Shown: positions 20,690 to 30,559 of the stretch, piece after piece
How positions within the stretch are numbered: the stretch's first letter is position 1
How the letters are laid out: each line of letters opens with the position of its first letter
DNA from: Leguminivora glycinivorella
Taxonomy: Eukaryota > Arthropoda > Insecta > Lepidoptera > Tortricidae
DNA: 64,000 nucleotides
Reading direction: 5' to 3'
Assembly (NCBI RefSeq): GCF_023078275.1
Contig: NC_062979.1
Span: 10,236,502-10,300,501 of the forward strand
Position numbers and translations under genes: made by a program
The notes under the pieces: model-generated
What the model saw: only the letters and a program-made list of their open reading frames with translations
What the model was told of the DNA's origin: nothing
The model's database searches: none

Positions 20690-21332
20690 TATGTTCTCCA
20701 AGTGTCGATCTTTTTTAGTAAAGAGGTTCTTCCGGCACTCATTCACTGTTGCGTAAGGACCCTTGATCTGAAACAATATGTGCATTGTCATTTTATTTAA
20801 ACAGATTCTGCAACTATCAAATTACAACATTTTGGTGGATCACCTTCACTATTACACATTTACCTATCATACAAAATAATTACAAACTTTAGTAGAATCT
20901 GATTAGCCTATCTATGATATTGCTCCATCTCGTAATAGTTTGAAGCCTTGGGTGGCCATGTTTCTCCCTTGTTGATCGTTTCAAGCTGCGTTTATCGTAC
21001 CTATCCCATACTATGTCTAATCTAGAAACGTTTTCTTTTGGCTTTGAAGCTTAGCCAGGCCACTCAAGGTGTCAAACTATTACAAGATGGAGCAATATCA
21101 GAGGCAAATCAGATTCTACTAAAGTTTGTAATAATTTTCTATGGTACGTAACGTAAGTGGGTAAAACTGAAGGTTACGTGATCCACCAAAAAGTTGTAAT
21201 TTGATAGTTGTAGACTCTAAAATGATAATGCACATATTGTTTCAGACCAAGTCGTTGCGCAACGGTGAATGAGTGGTCGAAGTACCTACCTCTTTAGGTA
21301 CCAGAAAAGATCGACAATTGGAGAACATACCT
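20690..21332. repeat. Internal ~300-bp inverted repeat
   Basis: 20690-20985 and 21030-21332 are diverged inverted copies. For example, tttggtggatcacctt on the left pairs with gtgatccaccaaaaagttg on the right, and gttctccaagtgtcgatc pairs with gatcgacaattggagaac. Each arm appears to contain an intron acceptor (attgtttcag) followed by coding-like sequence of the same mobile element, in opposite orientations. Confidence 0.7.
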
Positions 21333-21376
21333 CCTTCAGAGGCTGCCTTGGATCAGCATATACTGCGCACAGTGTA

Positions 21377-21500
21377 CCAGGGGCCCATTTCTCGAAGCTA
21401 CAAGTTACAATTTTCAACTGGTTGTCAATGTCTAATATGACAAGTTGGAAAGAGACTTCCGCTTGTAACTTGTAACTTTCAGTTTTGAGAAATGGGACTC
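21377..21500. repeat. MITE inserted in a mobile-element ORF
   Basis: The ends ggggcccatttctcgaa and ttttgagaaatgggac are inverted copies. The inner arms caagttacaa and ttgtaacttg also pair. It splits the cysteine-rich reading frame around it. Confidence 0.6.
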
Positions 21501-21780
21501 AGGGCGTTCTTGTTTGGAGTCAGGCGTTGGTGCCACACCAAAATTTGCCAAGTCCGTCTTCTTGGGGATGGAAGGAAGAAGGAGACGAATGGGTACCACA
21601 CTGGTCAGACAACACTGAAGTGGCCAGTATATGCTTAGAAGTTACAAGATGTAAATGTAAATCAGGTTGCAAAAACCGATGCAACTGCATAAAGAGGGTA
21701 GAGCCTTCTTTATGCAGTTCCATATGTACCCAGCTATGTTTCTGTGAAGGGAATGTATACTATGAGTATGAGTATGAGTA
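21500..21780 (+). pseudogene. Cysteine-rich (CXC-like) mobile-element ORF, 3' end
   Basis: The frame reads VLVWSQALVPHQNLPSPSSW, then DEWVPHWSDNTEVASICLEV, then a cysteine-dense tail CKCKSGCKNRCNCIKR ... CSSICTQLCFCEGN, ending in a short tandem YEYEYE and a stop. An (L)PSP..WGW motif followed by C-x-C-x(3)-C-x(3)-C-x-C resembles the tesmin/CXC-like C-termini of multicopy arthropod mobile-element proteins. Its 5' part is interrupted by the MITE at 21377-21500. It is unlikely to be an active host gene. Confidence 0.55.
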
Positions 21781-23257
21781 ATCTGTCAATTAGGACACCA
21801 CAGACTAAACTATAAGTGCTAACTTTTCAGTGTTGGATACTCTATGGCAGTTCCGACTCAATTATAATAAGCTCATTATAATTGACTTTAGTTAACTATA
21901 ACAATTTCAAAAATAGAACTTCATACAATTTCTATACTAATTTGCGATACCTAGCAAATTTTCCTGCATCTGAAACACATTTTTTTTATCTGTCGCGTTA
22001 TCGGCCAATCAGAGACGGTTATTACAAACAATTGGTTGCTAGGTAATTCGATGTTGATACAACGGTGAACGACTCTATTGACATTAATTTTAACTTGCAT
22101 GAATGGTGATACATATTTCCATCCATTGATGATGAAGATGATGACTCGTAGAAAAAGTATTGTATACAATAGTGATATAATTAAGCTTTTCACTCTCGTA
22201 CCGTACTACACATGGTACTCGACTGAAAAGTTTTGTATTATATCACGATTGTATAAAATACTATTATATAAATTTCTTTCAGGATTCACTACAATGAATA
22301 AATAACAGGTACAGTCGGTCTTTAGATCGTGTGGTCCGACCCGAGTGTTGCCGTTGTCGACACCAGAGTCAATAATAATGAATCTTTTTCTATTTATGCA
22401 TTAACACACCTCTGACACTGGCGATCAAATATATGAAAGAGGCGCGTTCCCCGCACACAGTCTAAGCTCGCGTAGGTGAACGCGTACTATCCTTTGTGAA
22501 TAGGCTTTAATATCATATTTTTATATTTATAGAAAAAGCAACCCGTTTGACATTTATCGTAACTTGAATTTGCAACTCACAGAAAATTGTTTTTTTTTTT
22601 TAATTACATTTAACATTAAATGGTCATTTTAGTACCAAAACTAAATTCTACGTTATTAATTTACTCGAAAACGATACTAAACATGACCTAATAGCTAAAC
22701 GGGTTCTAATAGAGTTTTTTAAAATAAAGGTATTTTAAAATTACGCTCGCGGCGTCCCGACGCCGCGCGGCTTAAAGTTTTTTTTATGAAACTTAACGTT
22801 AGTAAAGGTGGGTAAAAGTTATATTATTCATAATCTATATTAAATAGGCTTTCATATCATATTTTTCATTTGTAGAAAAAGCAAACAGTTTGACATTTAT
22901 GATGACTTTAATTTGTAAATCATAGATGAAAATTTCAAACTTTTAATTTTTTTTAATTTTATTTACCATTAAATTATAATTTTAGTACCAAAAATGAATT
23001 CTACGTTATTGATTTACTCGAAAACGATACCAAACATGACCTATGAACTAAACGGGCTATGTTAGAATTTTTCAAAGCAAGCCGGGTGAAGCGGTACTTT
23101 GACCCCCCCTCCCGAGCCCCAGGGGGGAGGCTCCCGAAGGCTCCCGATCTTAATCGGCTTATTTTGATATAAGGAACAACTGTGCCAAGTTTCATGCTTT
23201 GGTCAAGAAAAAAAAGGTTTGGCCTCTTTTTGTCGATAAACGTCCACACTATAAAGC

Positions 23258-23398
23258 TGAGTTTAGACCAGCAAGTTATTGCTGCAAGTTTTGAGACGCA
23301 ACTATAGGTAAGAGTGAGTGGCATATATCTGCATCCCTTTCTTGCATATACTTCTGTCTCAAAACTTGCAGCAATAACTTGCTGGTCTAAACTCAGCC
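23258..23398. repeat. Palindromic MITE (gagtttagaccagcaagtta type)
   Basis: The arms gctgagtttagaccagcaag and cttgctggtctaaactcagc are exact inverted copies, continued inward by ttattgctgcaagttttgag. A relative, cut by the window end, is at 63936-64000. Confidence 0.8.
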
Positions 23399-24529
23399 TT
23401 ACTTACGGCGTGCGTCGCCTGAGTGTGGGTTGCCTTGCCACTAAGGCGCACTCATGAACTCAAATTATTTTCACATTCATAGTTTAGTTACTTATTAACT
23501 ATCTTGTTCTTATTTTTGTATTCGTATCTTGTACAGATGTAGAGCGAAAAGGTTTTCCTTCGTATTTTTCATGCTAGTTCAGTCAGTCAGTACGTCTTGA
23601 CTATACTGGCCCCGTAGCCGAGTGGCGTTTCTGCTTCGCCAAACGCCGCAGAAATGCGGTCTGGCTTTGTCGTGCCAGTACGCAACAGCGATAGAGATAG
23701 ATTGCATTTCTGCGGCGTTTGGCGTCGCACATTGGGTGAATTGCGAAACAATTGAACGTAGTTACCTGTTAAGTATGCATTTGTAATTAGTCTTTAGGTA
23801 AAGTTAATTGATTGCATTATGTTACGACCATACACTTAGCATTTTATGTACTCGTAAATGCAACGTGCAACTTTAACAACTGAATCAGTTACCTGTATTA
23901 CCTGTATACATATTATTTTATTACCTACGGCGTAGGTTAGGCATTTGCCATTGATATATATATTGCAAATTATTGCATATACCTACTTGACCCAATGATA
24001 TACTTATCGATAACGTACTGGATCAAAACTACGTAAGAACAGCACAGATTTTTAACCAAGACTTCGTACCTACCAGTGGCGAGGCGTGAAGATTTTCATT
24101 AGTAAAGCCGGAGGGGTTGTTGGGATCTATTTTGTATGGACTTCTACAGACACTGCAGAATTTTAGGGAACCCGTTGGGAATCGAGTTGTATTGACGCTA
24201 CGCCACTGGTACATACTATTCCTAAAAGTCATACACATAAGTACTTCAGCCGTGAGCCGGCACTATACCTACTCTTCACATAGACTTCGCTTTCTTTGTT
24301 TATTTTTTTCTAAGCAAATAGTGATACCTAGTGATCATTAAATGTATTACTTATCTTACGAAATACCTTCTAAAGTGCCTGTGATATTATTTCGTTTCAA
24401 TAATATAATAATATATTATAAATTGTAAAGGACACTATTTCAATACATTTACACAGATTTAATTTTGGAGGAATTAATTCAGCACAAAAATTTGAGGTTA
24501 GAAAATATCTAATTTAAATAATTTTTAAG
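23399..24529. other. Intergenic DNA with a foldback at 23625-23725
   Basis: gccccgtagccgagtggcg at about 23630 resembles a tRNA A-box, and gcggcgtttggcg is repeated in inverted form. No B-box follows, so no tRNA is called. The remainder is A+T-rich with no recognisable gene. Confidence 0.4.
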
Positions 24530-25585
24530 AAAAAAAAACCGTCGCCTTTCGGGTTCTGGTGAAAGTTACTTGCGAATGTTGGATTATGTAGAAATGTGTA
24601 GGTATTTTTTATTTAAAACTGCTTTTAATGCTTTAATTATTAGATGGCAACATAAATGAATATACGTATAACGTTAAGGTTTGAGGAGTTTCCTCAATTC
24701 CTCATGAATCCGATATTATATTATAAGAAATCGAAGCTTGACAAACTTTGACTTGAAAACTCAATATGCTTAACAAACATAACTAAATAAATAAATGTCA
24801 CTGTTCTGAACTTAAATGCATGCTTTTCTTGCAAAAATACCAAAGTCACTTATGAGTGTGCCGTTCAGATTTGAGGAGTACGGTTCTGACTATCATCAGC
24901 AGTTCCACTGCACCAAATGTCACTGTTCTGGACGCAAGTGCATGCTGTTCTTATAAAAATACCAAAGTCACTATAAGCGTGCCGTTCAGATTTGAGGAGT
25001 TCGGTTCTGACCATCAGCAGTTCCACTGTACCAAATGTCACTGTTCTAGACGTAAGCGCAGGCTGTTCTTATAAAAATGGCAAAGTCACTATAAGCGTGC
25101 CGTTCAGATTTGAGGAGTTCGGTTCTGACCATCATCAGCAATTCCGCTGCACCAAATGTCACTGTTCTGGATGAAAGTGCATGCTGTTCTTATAAAAATA
25201 CCAAAGTCACTATAAGCGTGCCGTTCAGATTTGAAGAGTTCTATTCTGGCCATCATCAGCAGTTCCACTGCACCAAATGTCACTGTTCCGTACCTAAATG
25301 CATGCTGTTCCTTTAAAAACACAAAAATCACTATATGTATGCCTTTCAGATTCGAGGAGTTCCCTCGATTTCTCCAGGATCCCATCATCAGAACTGGGTT
25401 CTGAGAAAAATGGGACCAATCTGTATGCATATACATTCAATTAAAAAAAAAATTTCAAAATCGGTCCAGTAACGACGGAGATATCGAGGAACAAACATTA
25501 AAACAAATAAAAAAAAAAATAAAAAAACATACAGACGACTTGATAACCGTCCTTCTTGAGATATGAGGCGACGGTTAAAAAACCG
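24530..25585. mobile_element. TIR element with internal 120-bp tandem array
   Basis: The ends aaaaccgtcgcctttcggg and gaggcgacggttaaaaa are inverted. Between about 24790 and 25440 a unit of about 120 bp repeats roughly five times (ttcagatttgaggagt at about 24864, 24984, 25103, 25224 and 25344), each with ccactgcaccaaatgtcac and tgctgttcttataaaaat. A rearranged relative lies at 36690-37420. No transposase is present. Short frames across the array are a consequence of the repeat. Confidence 0.75.
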
Positions 25586-26129
25586 GTACTGATACCACTT
25601 CGTTTAGGGTTAGGCAACAAGCTTAGTTTGCGACTGAATCTGATTTCATTATTCAACAAATCAATAATTTCAATCACACGCGACGCGACAAAGCCATCAT
25701 CATCATGCTATCATTTGTTATCAACTCGGTAAAGTTGTAATTACTATTTAAATATTGCTTACCTCAATTGTGTTCTAAAATTGCCTAGGTGTACACGTTT
25801 TCAGTCACAAAAGATGGAACATTATTTGTATAAAATCTGAAACGATGTATTTGGATAGCGTGAATCGCAACACTCACAAAACAGTCATATCACAACAAGC
25901 CCTAATTAATTATCCTTATTTTAATAAATTAGTACTTATATAACTAAAATGATTAAATTATAGTCACAAGCTATATTCAATGTTTCAAATTGAAACTGTT
26001 GGCATTTTTATTTATCTAGTAGGCACAGGAAGGACGAGACCTCATTGACAAATGTCTATGTAAAATCTTTAAAATATTTAAGTTGCTATAATATTCTAGT
26101 TCAACTCTACATTTCTACTTTAATTTTAG
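25586..26129. other. A+T-rich DNA upstream of the first identified SLC22 exon
   Basis: The segment ends in the acceptor ttctactttaattttag at 26129. It is therefore intron of the plus-strand SLC22 gene at least near its right end. I found no convincing initiator exon here. Confidence 0.4.
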
Positions 26130-26418
26130 AATCGGGTCTATACACGAGGATGTGACGACCGACGTTCTGGGCCAGATCGGTGCATGGCAGTGGATGGTGA
26201 CGATCGTGTCGACCACCCTCATGGCTTCTAACATGTTCAACCAATACGAAGACATGTTCCTTCTGAAGCAGTCTACAAACATAGTATGCACGCTGCCTCA
26301 GGGTTTTAATGCGAATAACTACTCTCAGTGTCATGTTATTGCTAAAAATAATAGCGAAGAAATTCGCTGCCAGTTGTGGCATGTAAAAGTATTAGGATTA
26401 TTTTGGCTGAAGAAAAAC
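26130..26418 (+). CDS. SLC22-like gene (plus), exon a
   Basis: Opens after tttaattttag in phase 2 (its first base completes a codon) and ends ...WLKKN at a gtaagt donor, phase 0. It encodes the conserved N-terminal motif, TM1 and the large extracellular loop. The phase shows that at least one coding exon precedes it. Confidence 0.88.
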
Positions 26419-29400
26419 GTAAGTGAAAAATTGAAAATGACTTTATCATTTTTCGCTTGCCCTTATTGCAGTCATTTGGGGTCGGCGCGGCATGTCTTCC
26501 TCATCCATACCTCTCTATCGTCCGTCATCTCATCATCATCATTCAATTAATTACTATCGTTTCATATCATCTCTCACACAGTTCATCCACATTTTCCTCT
26601 GTTTTCCTGTAAATGAAAATGACTACGATTTCTTATATTCTACTCGCAGGAGATACTGTTTTCTCTCTGTAATTTATACCTAAGTCGTTTCCATACATTG
26701 CTATTATTACAGGTTCTATAAACACCAACACTTTAATTATAGTTTTACATGTTTTATTCAGTGGATAATGGCTTGCGATCAAGATTGGAAGTTTCTATCG
26801 GCGGCGATGATTTGTCGTTTGGGAGTCATGTTTGGATATGTTGTCTTTGGCCTTATTTCAGACAGGTAAATCTCTTAACAATAATATTTTTTAAAGCTCT
26901 AAAAGTTTAAAGTCTACGTTTCCCATTCGTCAGCTGCGAAATATTCGCATGCTATGAGTTAACAAATGGACATAAATAATATCTACGGGCGGAAAATTCT
27001 AGCCGGATTTTTTCGACCCATAATTACATGCTTTTAATCCTGAATCGGAATCGAATGGCATCAAAAAAAGTTTTTTTGACATACTTAGTGGTTTAGGTAT
27101 GTTTTATAGTATAATAGTTAACCGAATACAAGTTCAAGGCTGTTTTTTTTTCAGCTTTGGGCGAAAAAAGGCAATGGTACTAGATGTATACACGAACTTA
27201 GTATTGAGGATATCTATCATAGTTTGCGACTCTGAAAGTTGGTTCAGATTGTTAGTTTTCATAAGATCTTTACTCGGTAGTGCTAATAACTTCATGGGAC
27301 TAATTTTGAGTAAGTAAATAATCTTTAAATAACTATAGGTGCTGCTCGTAAAAAGATTCATTTTTAACAATTTTTTTTACATGAAACTCGACATCATTAT
27401 TTACTCCTACAATTTAAGAGCCATAATGACCCATGGTTGTATCGAAAGTTTTTTTGTTTTTTATTGACTTGGCGATATAGGTAGAATATATCCTGTCTCA
27501 GAATTTCCCTAATCTATTTTTTGTATCTACTGTATGCCTAATAGCCAATGTGGACACATCAGAAATTAATAAGGAGACGAAAGTAGAGACCGACGTATGT
27601 TATGATCGTAAGATTGGTGAGATTAACAGCCAAAGAACCCGTGAGATTATAACATTTCGGTGGTCCTCAATACATCCCCCTGATACTCTTCTATCCTCAT
27701 TTAAGATGTGGGATGACATTGGGTATAAATTTAAGTTCTTTTGTTTCTGCAGTTTGCGAGATCGCGAGCAACAAATGGCGCTCGTGGCTAAGTATGATAG
27801 TGGCAACGCCGCGGCTGCTCGCGGCCGTGTGTATGGTCCCGCTGGCCCGGGCCCTCAGCAACTCGGAGTCTTTCACCTTCATCGCCTGCTTGTATGATCT
27901 ACTGCTGATCGTTATTTTGAGGTATAAGTTAATTCTTAGAGTAATAAGAATTACTTCGTTTAATGAATGTTTCACATGCTAGAAGACCTTAGCAACGCAA
28001 ACCTCGAAGTTGGACTGAAGATGAATAATTGAATATGTCAAAGACTAAGGTCATGACGAACAGCACAGAACGTAGGATGGAGATAAACGGAGAACACATC
28101 GCATATGTCCAGGAGTACCTTTACCTAGGCCAAATAGTCTCTTTCCAGGCGCGACAAGACAAAGAGGTCCAAAGACGCACTGAAAACGCCTGGAAGAGTT
28201 ATTGGTCAATGAAACATCTAATGAAGGGAGACCTACCTATGTCACTCAAACGTAGGCTCATGGACATGTGCGTACTTCCAGTTCTCACCTACGGTGCTCA
28301 GACCTGGTCTTTGACGAAAGCTCAGAAGTCCAAACTCGGGGTTTGCCAGAGAGCTATGGAGCGCAGCATATTAGGTGTAAAATTAAGGGATCGGATCCGG
28401 AACATCACGCTGCGCTCTAAGACTCAAATAATGGACGTAGCTCGGAAAGCTGCTAAGTTGAAATGGGACTGGGCTGGTCATGTCTGCCGAATGCCGGACG
28501 ACTTGTGGGCTAAGATAACTACGAAGTGGGAGCCCCACGAGTCAAACCGGGGATCCGGCAGACCACATCGGCGATGGCGGGATAACCTCGACTCATTTTT
28601 GAGTGGTTGATCACTTAACAGAGACGAATGGAAAAAGAGGAGAGAGGCCTTTGCCCAGCAGTGGGACACAGCAGGCTCCTAACAACAACAATAACAATGA
28701 ATGTTTATGTTTCTGACGTGTAATCTATATGTGCAATATCAATAAATATGAATATGAATACAGCCAGCAATACTATTATATCGGCATAGCCCTTTTGCGT
28801 ACGTACCTGTCTAACACTTGTATTGTACACTGAGCCTACTATAAAATAAATTTCAGATGGACTCCAGAATCTCCGCAGTGGCTGCTATTTAATAACAAAA
28901 TCACAAAAGCAGAAAAAACTATATTTAAAGGGGCGAAACAAAACCACGTTTCACTATGCAGTGATTTCAAAATAAGGCCCGTCAATCAAAGAGTACGTCT
29001 GTAAGTCTAATTAGAACATTAATTTCTAAAAATAAATAAATTATTATATGTTCCCGTATCAAACCTACAATTTTTTTAAATTTGCAGGCTTATGTTTGTC
29101 TAGACGAGGATCAGACTTGCATCCCCATACTAAGCACCCATAATACAAGAGTGCTGACCTTCGTGTCCTTAATATTTTGGTCACTAAACTGTTTCTCGTG
29201 GAGTATAATTTACTCAACTAATTATAGTGGAGAGCAGACCAACTATTACCTGCTTAAAATATTATGTTTGGTCGCGATAATTGGGTGCCTGACGGTAGTT
29301 TTGTCGCTGAAGTGCTCGTTGCGACATTTGCTCATGATACATATATTCTTGGCAGGCGTTAGCGGCCTGGCCGCTCTTACTTGTAAGGAAGTCGGTGTAA

Positions 29401-29991
29401 GTTTATCAGAATACTTTTTATTATAGTCGGACTTCTTGAAACTGAATGCTGACATTTCCAATATCAACAAAAACTTGGCTAGCATACTTACGACGAATTT
29501 GACAGAATTGCTCCCTTCTTGTCATTATAAGAAGTTTTCGATTCGATATTTCGTCTAAATGTATAATGTCGGTAAACAAAAAACTCTAGTCGTTAATTTT
29601 AAAAATTATCAACACTTTATTTCAGGAGCCCATATGCAGTATACTATATCCATTCGCCCTAGCTACCAGTCTAAACGCGCACGCCATAACTTTAAGTATC
29701 ACGCCCCGTCTCTTCGCCATCAAAATCCGTGCGACCCTTCTCGGTTGCTGCCACGCTGCCGGGCAAATGGGTGCCATCATTGGCTATCTCATCACTTCTC
29801 TCAAGCTAGTTGATGAGATCACTCTAGCCCTGCTAGAGGCAGCGGCTACCGTGGCTATGCTAGTCCTGTGCTTGGTGTTCCCTGACGTGGATGACCGAGA
29901 GATGCCCGATGTACTTGAAGACATGGATTATTTTTCAGAGTATGAATATTTTCATTATTATTCTTTTATATTGCTTCCTAGATGGCGTTAG
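26130..29991 (+). CDS. SLC22-family organic cation transporter-like gene
   Basis: Seven coding exons with consistent phase: 26130-26418, 26762-26865, 27155-27309, 27753-27921, 28857-28992, 29088-29396 and 29626-29991 (stop TAG). The roughly 514 codons are close to a complete SLC22 carrier (500-550). Visible in order are DVLGQIGAWQW before TM1, a long extracellular loop with two N-glycosylation sequons (NYS, NNS) and several cysteines, ACDQDW before TM2, the loop 2-3 motif GLISDSFGRKKA, WTPESPQWLL after TM6, hydrophobic TM7-12 segments and an acidic tail (PDVDDREMPDVLED). These match insect organic cation/carnitine-type transporters of the plasma membrane. Substrate is unknown. The usual Arg of the D-R-x-G-R motif is Ser here. 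The upstream initiator exon is not identified; one candidate lies far upstream at 13919-13968. An RTE LINE sits in intron 4. Confidence 0.92.
26440..26690 (+). repeat. Retroposon debris in SLC22 intron
   Basis: The stretch around gcagtcatttggggtcggc and ctatcgtccgtcatctcatc matches a pyrimidine-rich lepidopteran interspersed sequence as I remember it. It fills most of the intron between the first two exons identified. Confidence 0.45.
26762..26865 (+). CDS. SLC22-like gene (plus), exon b
   Basis: 104 nt between ttattcag and gtaaat. Encodes WIMACDQDWKFLSAAM and TM2 up to GLISD, leaving phase 2. Phases match both neighbours. Confidence 0.88.
27155..27309 (+). CDS. SLC22-like gene (plus), exon c
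   Basis: 155 nt between ttttttttcag and gtaagt. Encodes SFGRKKAMVLDVYTNLV (loop 2-3 and TM3) through RSLLGSANNFMGLIL (TM4), leaving phase 1. Confidence 0.88.
27753..27921 (+). CDS. SLC22-like gene (plus), exon d
   Basis: 169 nt between tttctgcag and gtataag. Encodes CEIASNKWRSWLSM and TM5-TM6. The final AG pairs with the A of exon e to make the Arg before WTPESPQWL. Confidence 0.88.
27962..28706 (+). mobile_element. 5'-truncated RTE-type LINE with 11-bp target duplication
   Basis: The insert 27973-28695 is flanked by aatgaatgttt (27962-27972 and 28696-28706). It begins in the C-terminal part of a reverse transcriptase (HMLEDLSNANLEVGLKMN ... MSKTKVMTN), continues through EYLYLGQIVSFQ, LTYGAQTWSLTK and WAGHVCRMPDD to RGSGRPHRRWRD, and ends in an aac/aat-rich tail. 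This is the layout of RTE-clade LINEs. An 8-bp duplication (aattgaat-like) near 28027-28036 and a shift near 28610 break the frame, but a 193-codon stretch is open. It lies sense in intron 4 of the SLC22 gene. Confidence 0.9.
28857..28992 (+). CDS. SLC22-like gene (plus), exon e
   Basis: 136 nt after atttcag. Encodes WTPESPQWLLFNNKI and a cytosolic loop. The in-phase donor is gtacgt at 28993. The stronger-looking gtaagt eight bases downstream would put the next exon out of frame (immediate TAG), so gtacgt is preferred. Confidence 0.85.
29088..29396 (+). CDS. SLC22-like gene (plus), exon f
   Basis: 309 nt, phase 0 at both ends, between atttgcag and gtaagt. Encodes AYVCLDEDQTCIPI then about four hydrophobic helices (TM7-TM10 region) ending CKEVG. 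Confidence 0.88.
29626..29991 (+). CDS. SLC22-like gene (plus), terminal exon g
   Basis: 366 nt including the stop. Encodes EPICSILYPFALATSL, TM11-TM12 and the acidic C-terminus VFPDVDDREMPDVLEDMDYF, then a tyrosine-rich tail and TAG. About 150 bp of this exon is duplicated in broken form at 30050-30200. Confidence 0.9.
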   Translation, partial: EPICSILYPFALATSLNAHAITLSITPRLFAIKIRATLLGCCHAAGQMGAIIGYLITSLKLVDEITLALLEAAATVAMLVLCLVFPDVDDREMPDVLEDMDYFSEYEYFHYYSFILLPRWR

Positions 29992-30049
29992 TGACCAGGA
30001 AAACAAAGCGTAAGGTACTTACCTAGTTAGCGTTTTTAAAAGGTTTTTG

Positions 30050-30200
30050 CTGTATTGTCACGCCGCCGGGCAGATGGGTGCCATCATTGGCTACCTCATC
30101 ACCACCCTCAAGCTGGCAGATGAGATCACTCTAGCCCTGCTAGAGGTAGCAGCTATACCGTGTCCATGCTGGTAGATGCTTGGTGTTCCCTAACGTGGAT
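30050..30200 (+). pseudogene. Broken partial duplicate of SLC22 terminal exon
   Basis: From gtcacgccgccgggcag to ccctaacgtggatgat it parallels 29743-29893 at an offset of 307 bp (for example cagatgggtgccatcattgg against caaatgggtgccatcattgg). Indels around 30160-30175 break the frame, and nothing upstream supplies the other exons. It is a tandem partial duplication or the last remnant of a decayed neighbouring paralogue. Confidence 0.85.
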
Positions 30201-30204
30201 GATT

Positions 30205-30298
30205 TCGCACGTTTTTCAGTACAGATGGCCCTTCGAAGTTTAGACCTGACAAAAAATGAGCCACTTGTGCGGGCAAAAAGCATCATCTGTACTCATTT
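30205..30298 (+). repeat. Interspersed repeat with catctgtact terminus
   Basis: The stretch gcacgtttttcagtacagat through aaaaagcatcatctgtactc is shared with 15230-15335. Confidence 0.6.
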
Positions 30299-30370
30299 TT
30301 AGGGTTCCGTACCAAAAAGGTACAACAGGAACCCTTATGGTGCGACTCTGTCCGTCTGTCTGTCCGAGAG
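30299..30370 (-). repeat. Family B repeat fragment
   Basis: agggttccgtaccaaaaagg followed by gcgactctgtccgtctgtct is the right end of family B in reverse orientation. The rest is missing. Confidence 0.75.
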
Positions 30371-30475
30371 GCCTTATTCCTAAAGACGAGCGTTTTTTGC
30401 AAAATAGAACCTTTTTCATTCAAAATTATAAAGAAACTATAAATGATTATTAAAAAAATGATAATTTTCCTAAAA

Positions 30476-30559
30476 GTACTATCAGCAGCAAAAGTGCATG
30501 GAGAAATTATGAATGAATTCATTGATAAATTCGCCATGCACTTTTGCTGCTGATAGTAC
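30476..30559. repeat. Short palindrome
   Basis: gtactatcagcagcaaaagt with gcatgg pairs perfectly with ccatgcacttttgctgctg and atagtac. A MITE-like foldback. Confidence 0.75.

Larger units (their letters stand above)
19100..23222. mobile_element. Large composite element bounded by long inverted arms
   Basis: The left arm starts near 19100 with accttaaattttttgacca and cggcttcacccggcttggt-like sequence. The right arm (about 22490-23222) is its inverted counterpart. The left arm holds three direct copies of a roughly 350-bp unit (starting about 19270, 19624 and 19980) with the hallmark gtcatgtttg(g/a)tat and gacgcgcggcgtcggg(t)acgcc motifs. The right arm holds about two copies in reverse. Between the arms (20170-22490) lie a minus-strand mobile-element ORF remnant, a 300-bp inverted repeat, a cysteine-rich ORF remnant and a small MITE. 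The whole looks like a nested or composite transposon. I cannot assign a superfamily. Confidence 0.65.

Noticed and set aside
23625..23725. Possible tRNA gene starting gccccgtagccgagtgg
   Set aside because: The A-box looks right but there is no B-box; the segment folds as an inverted repeat instead.
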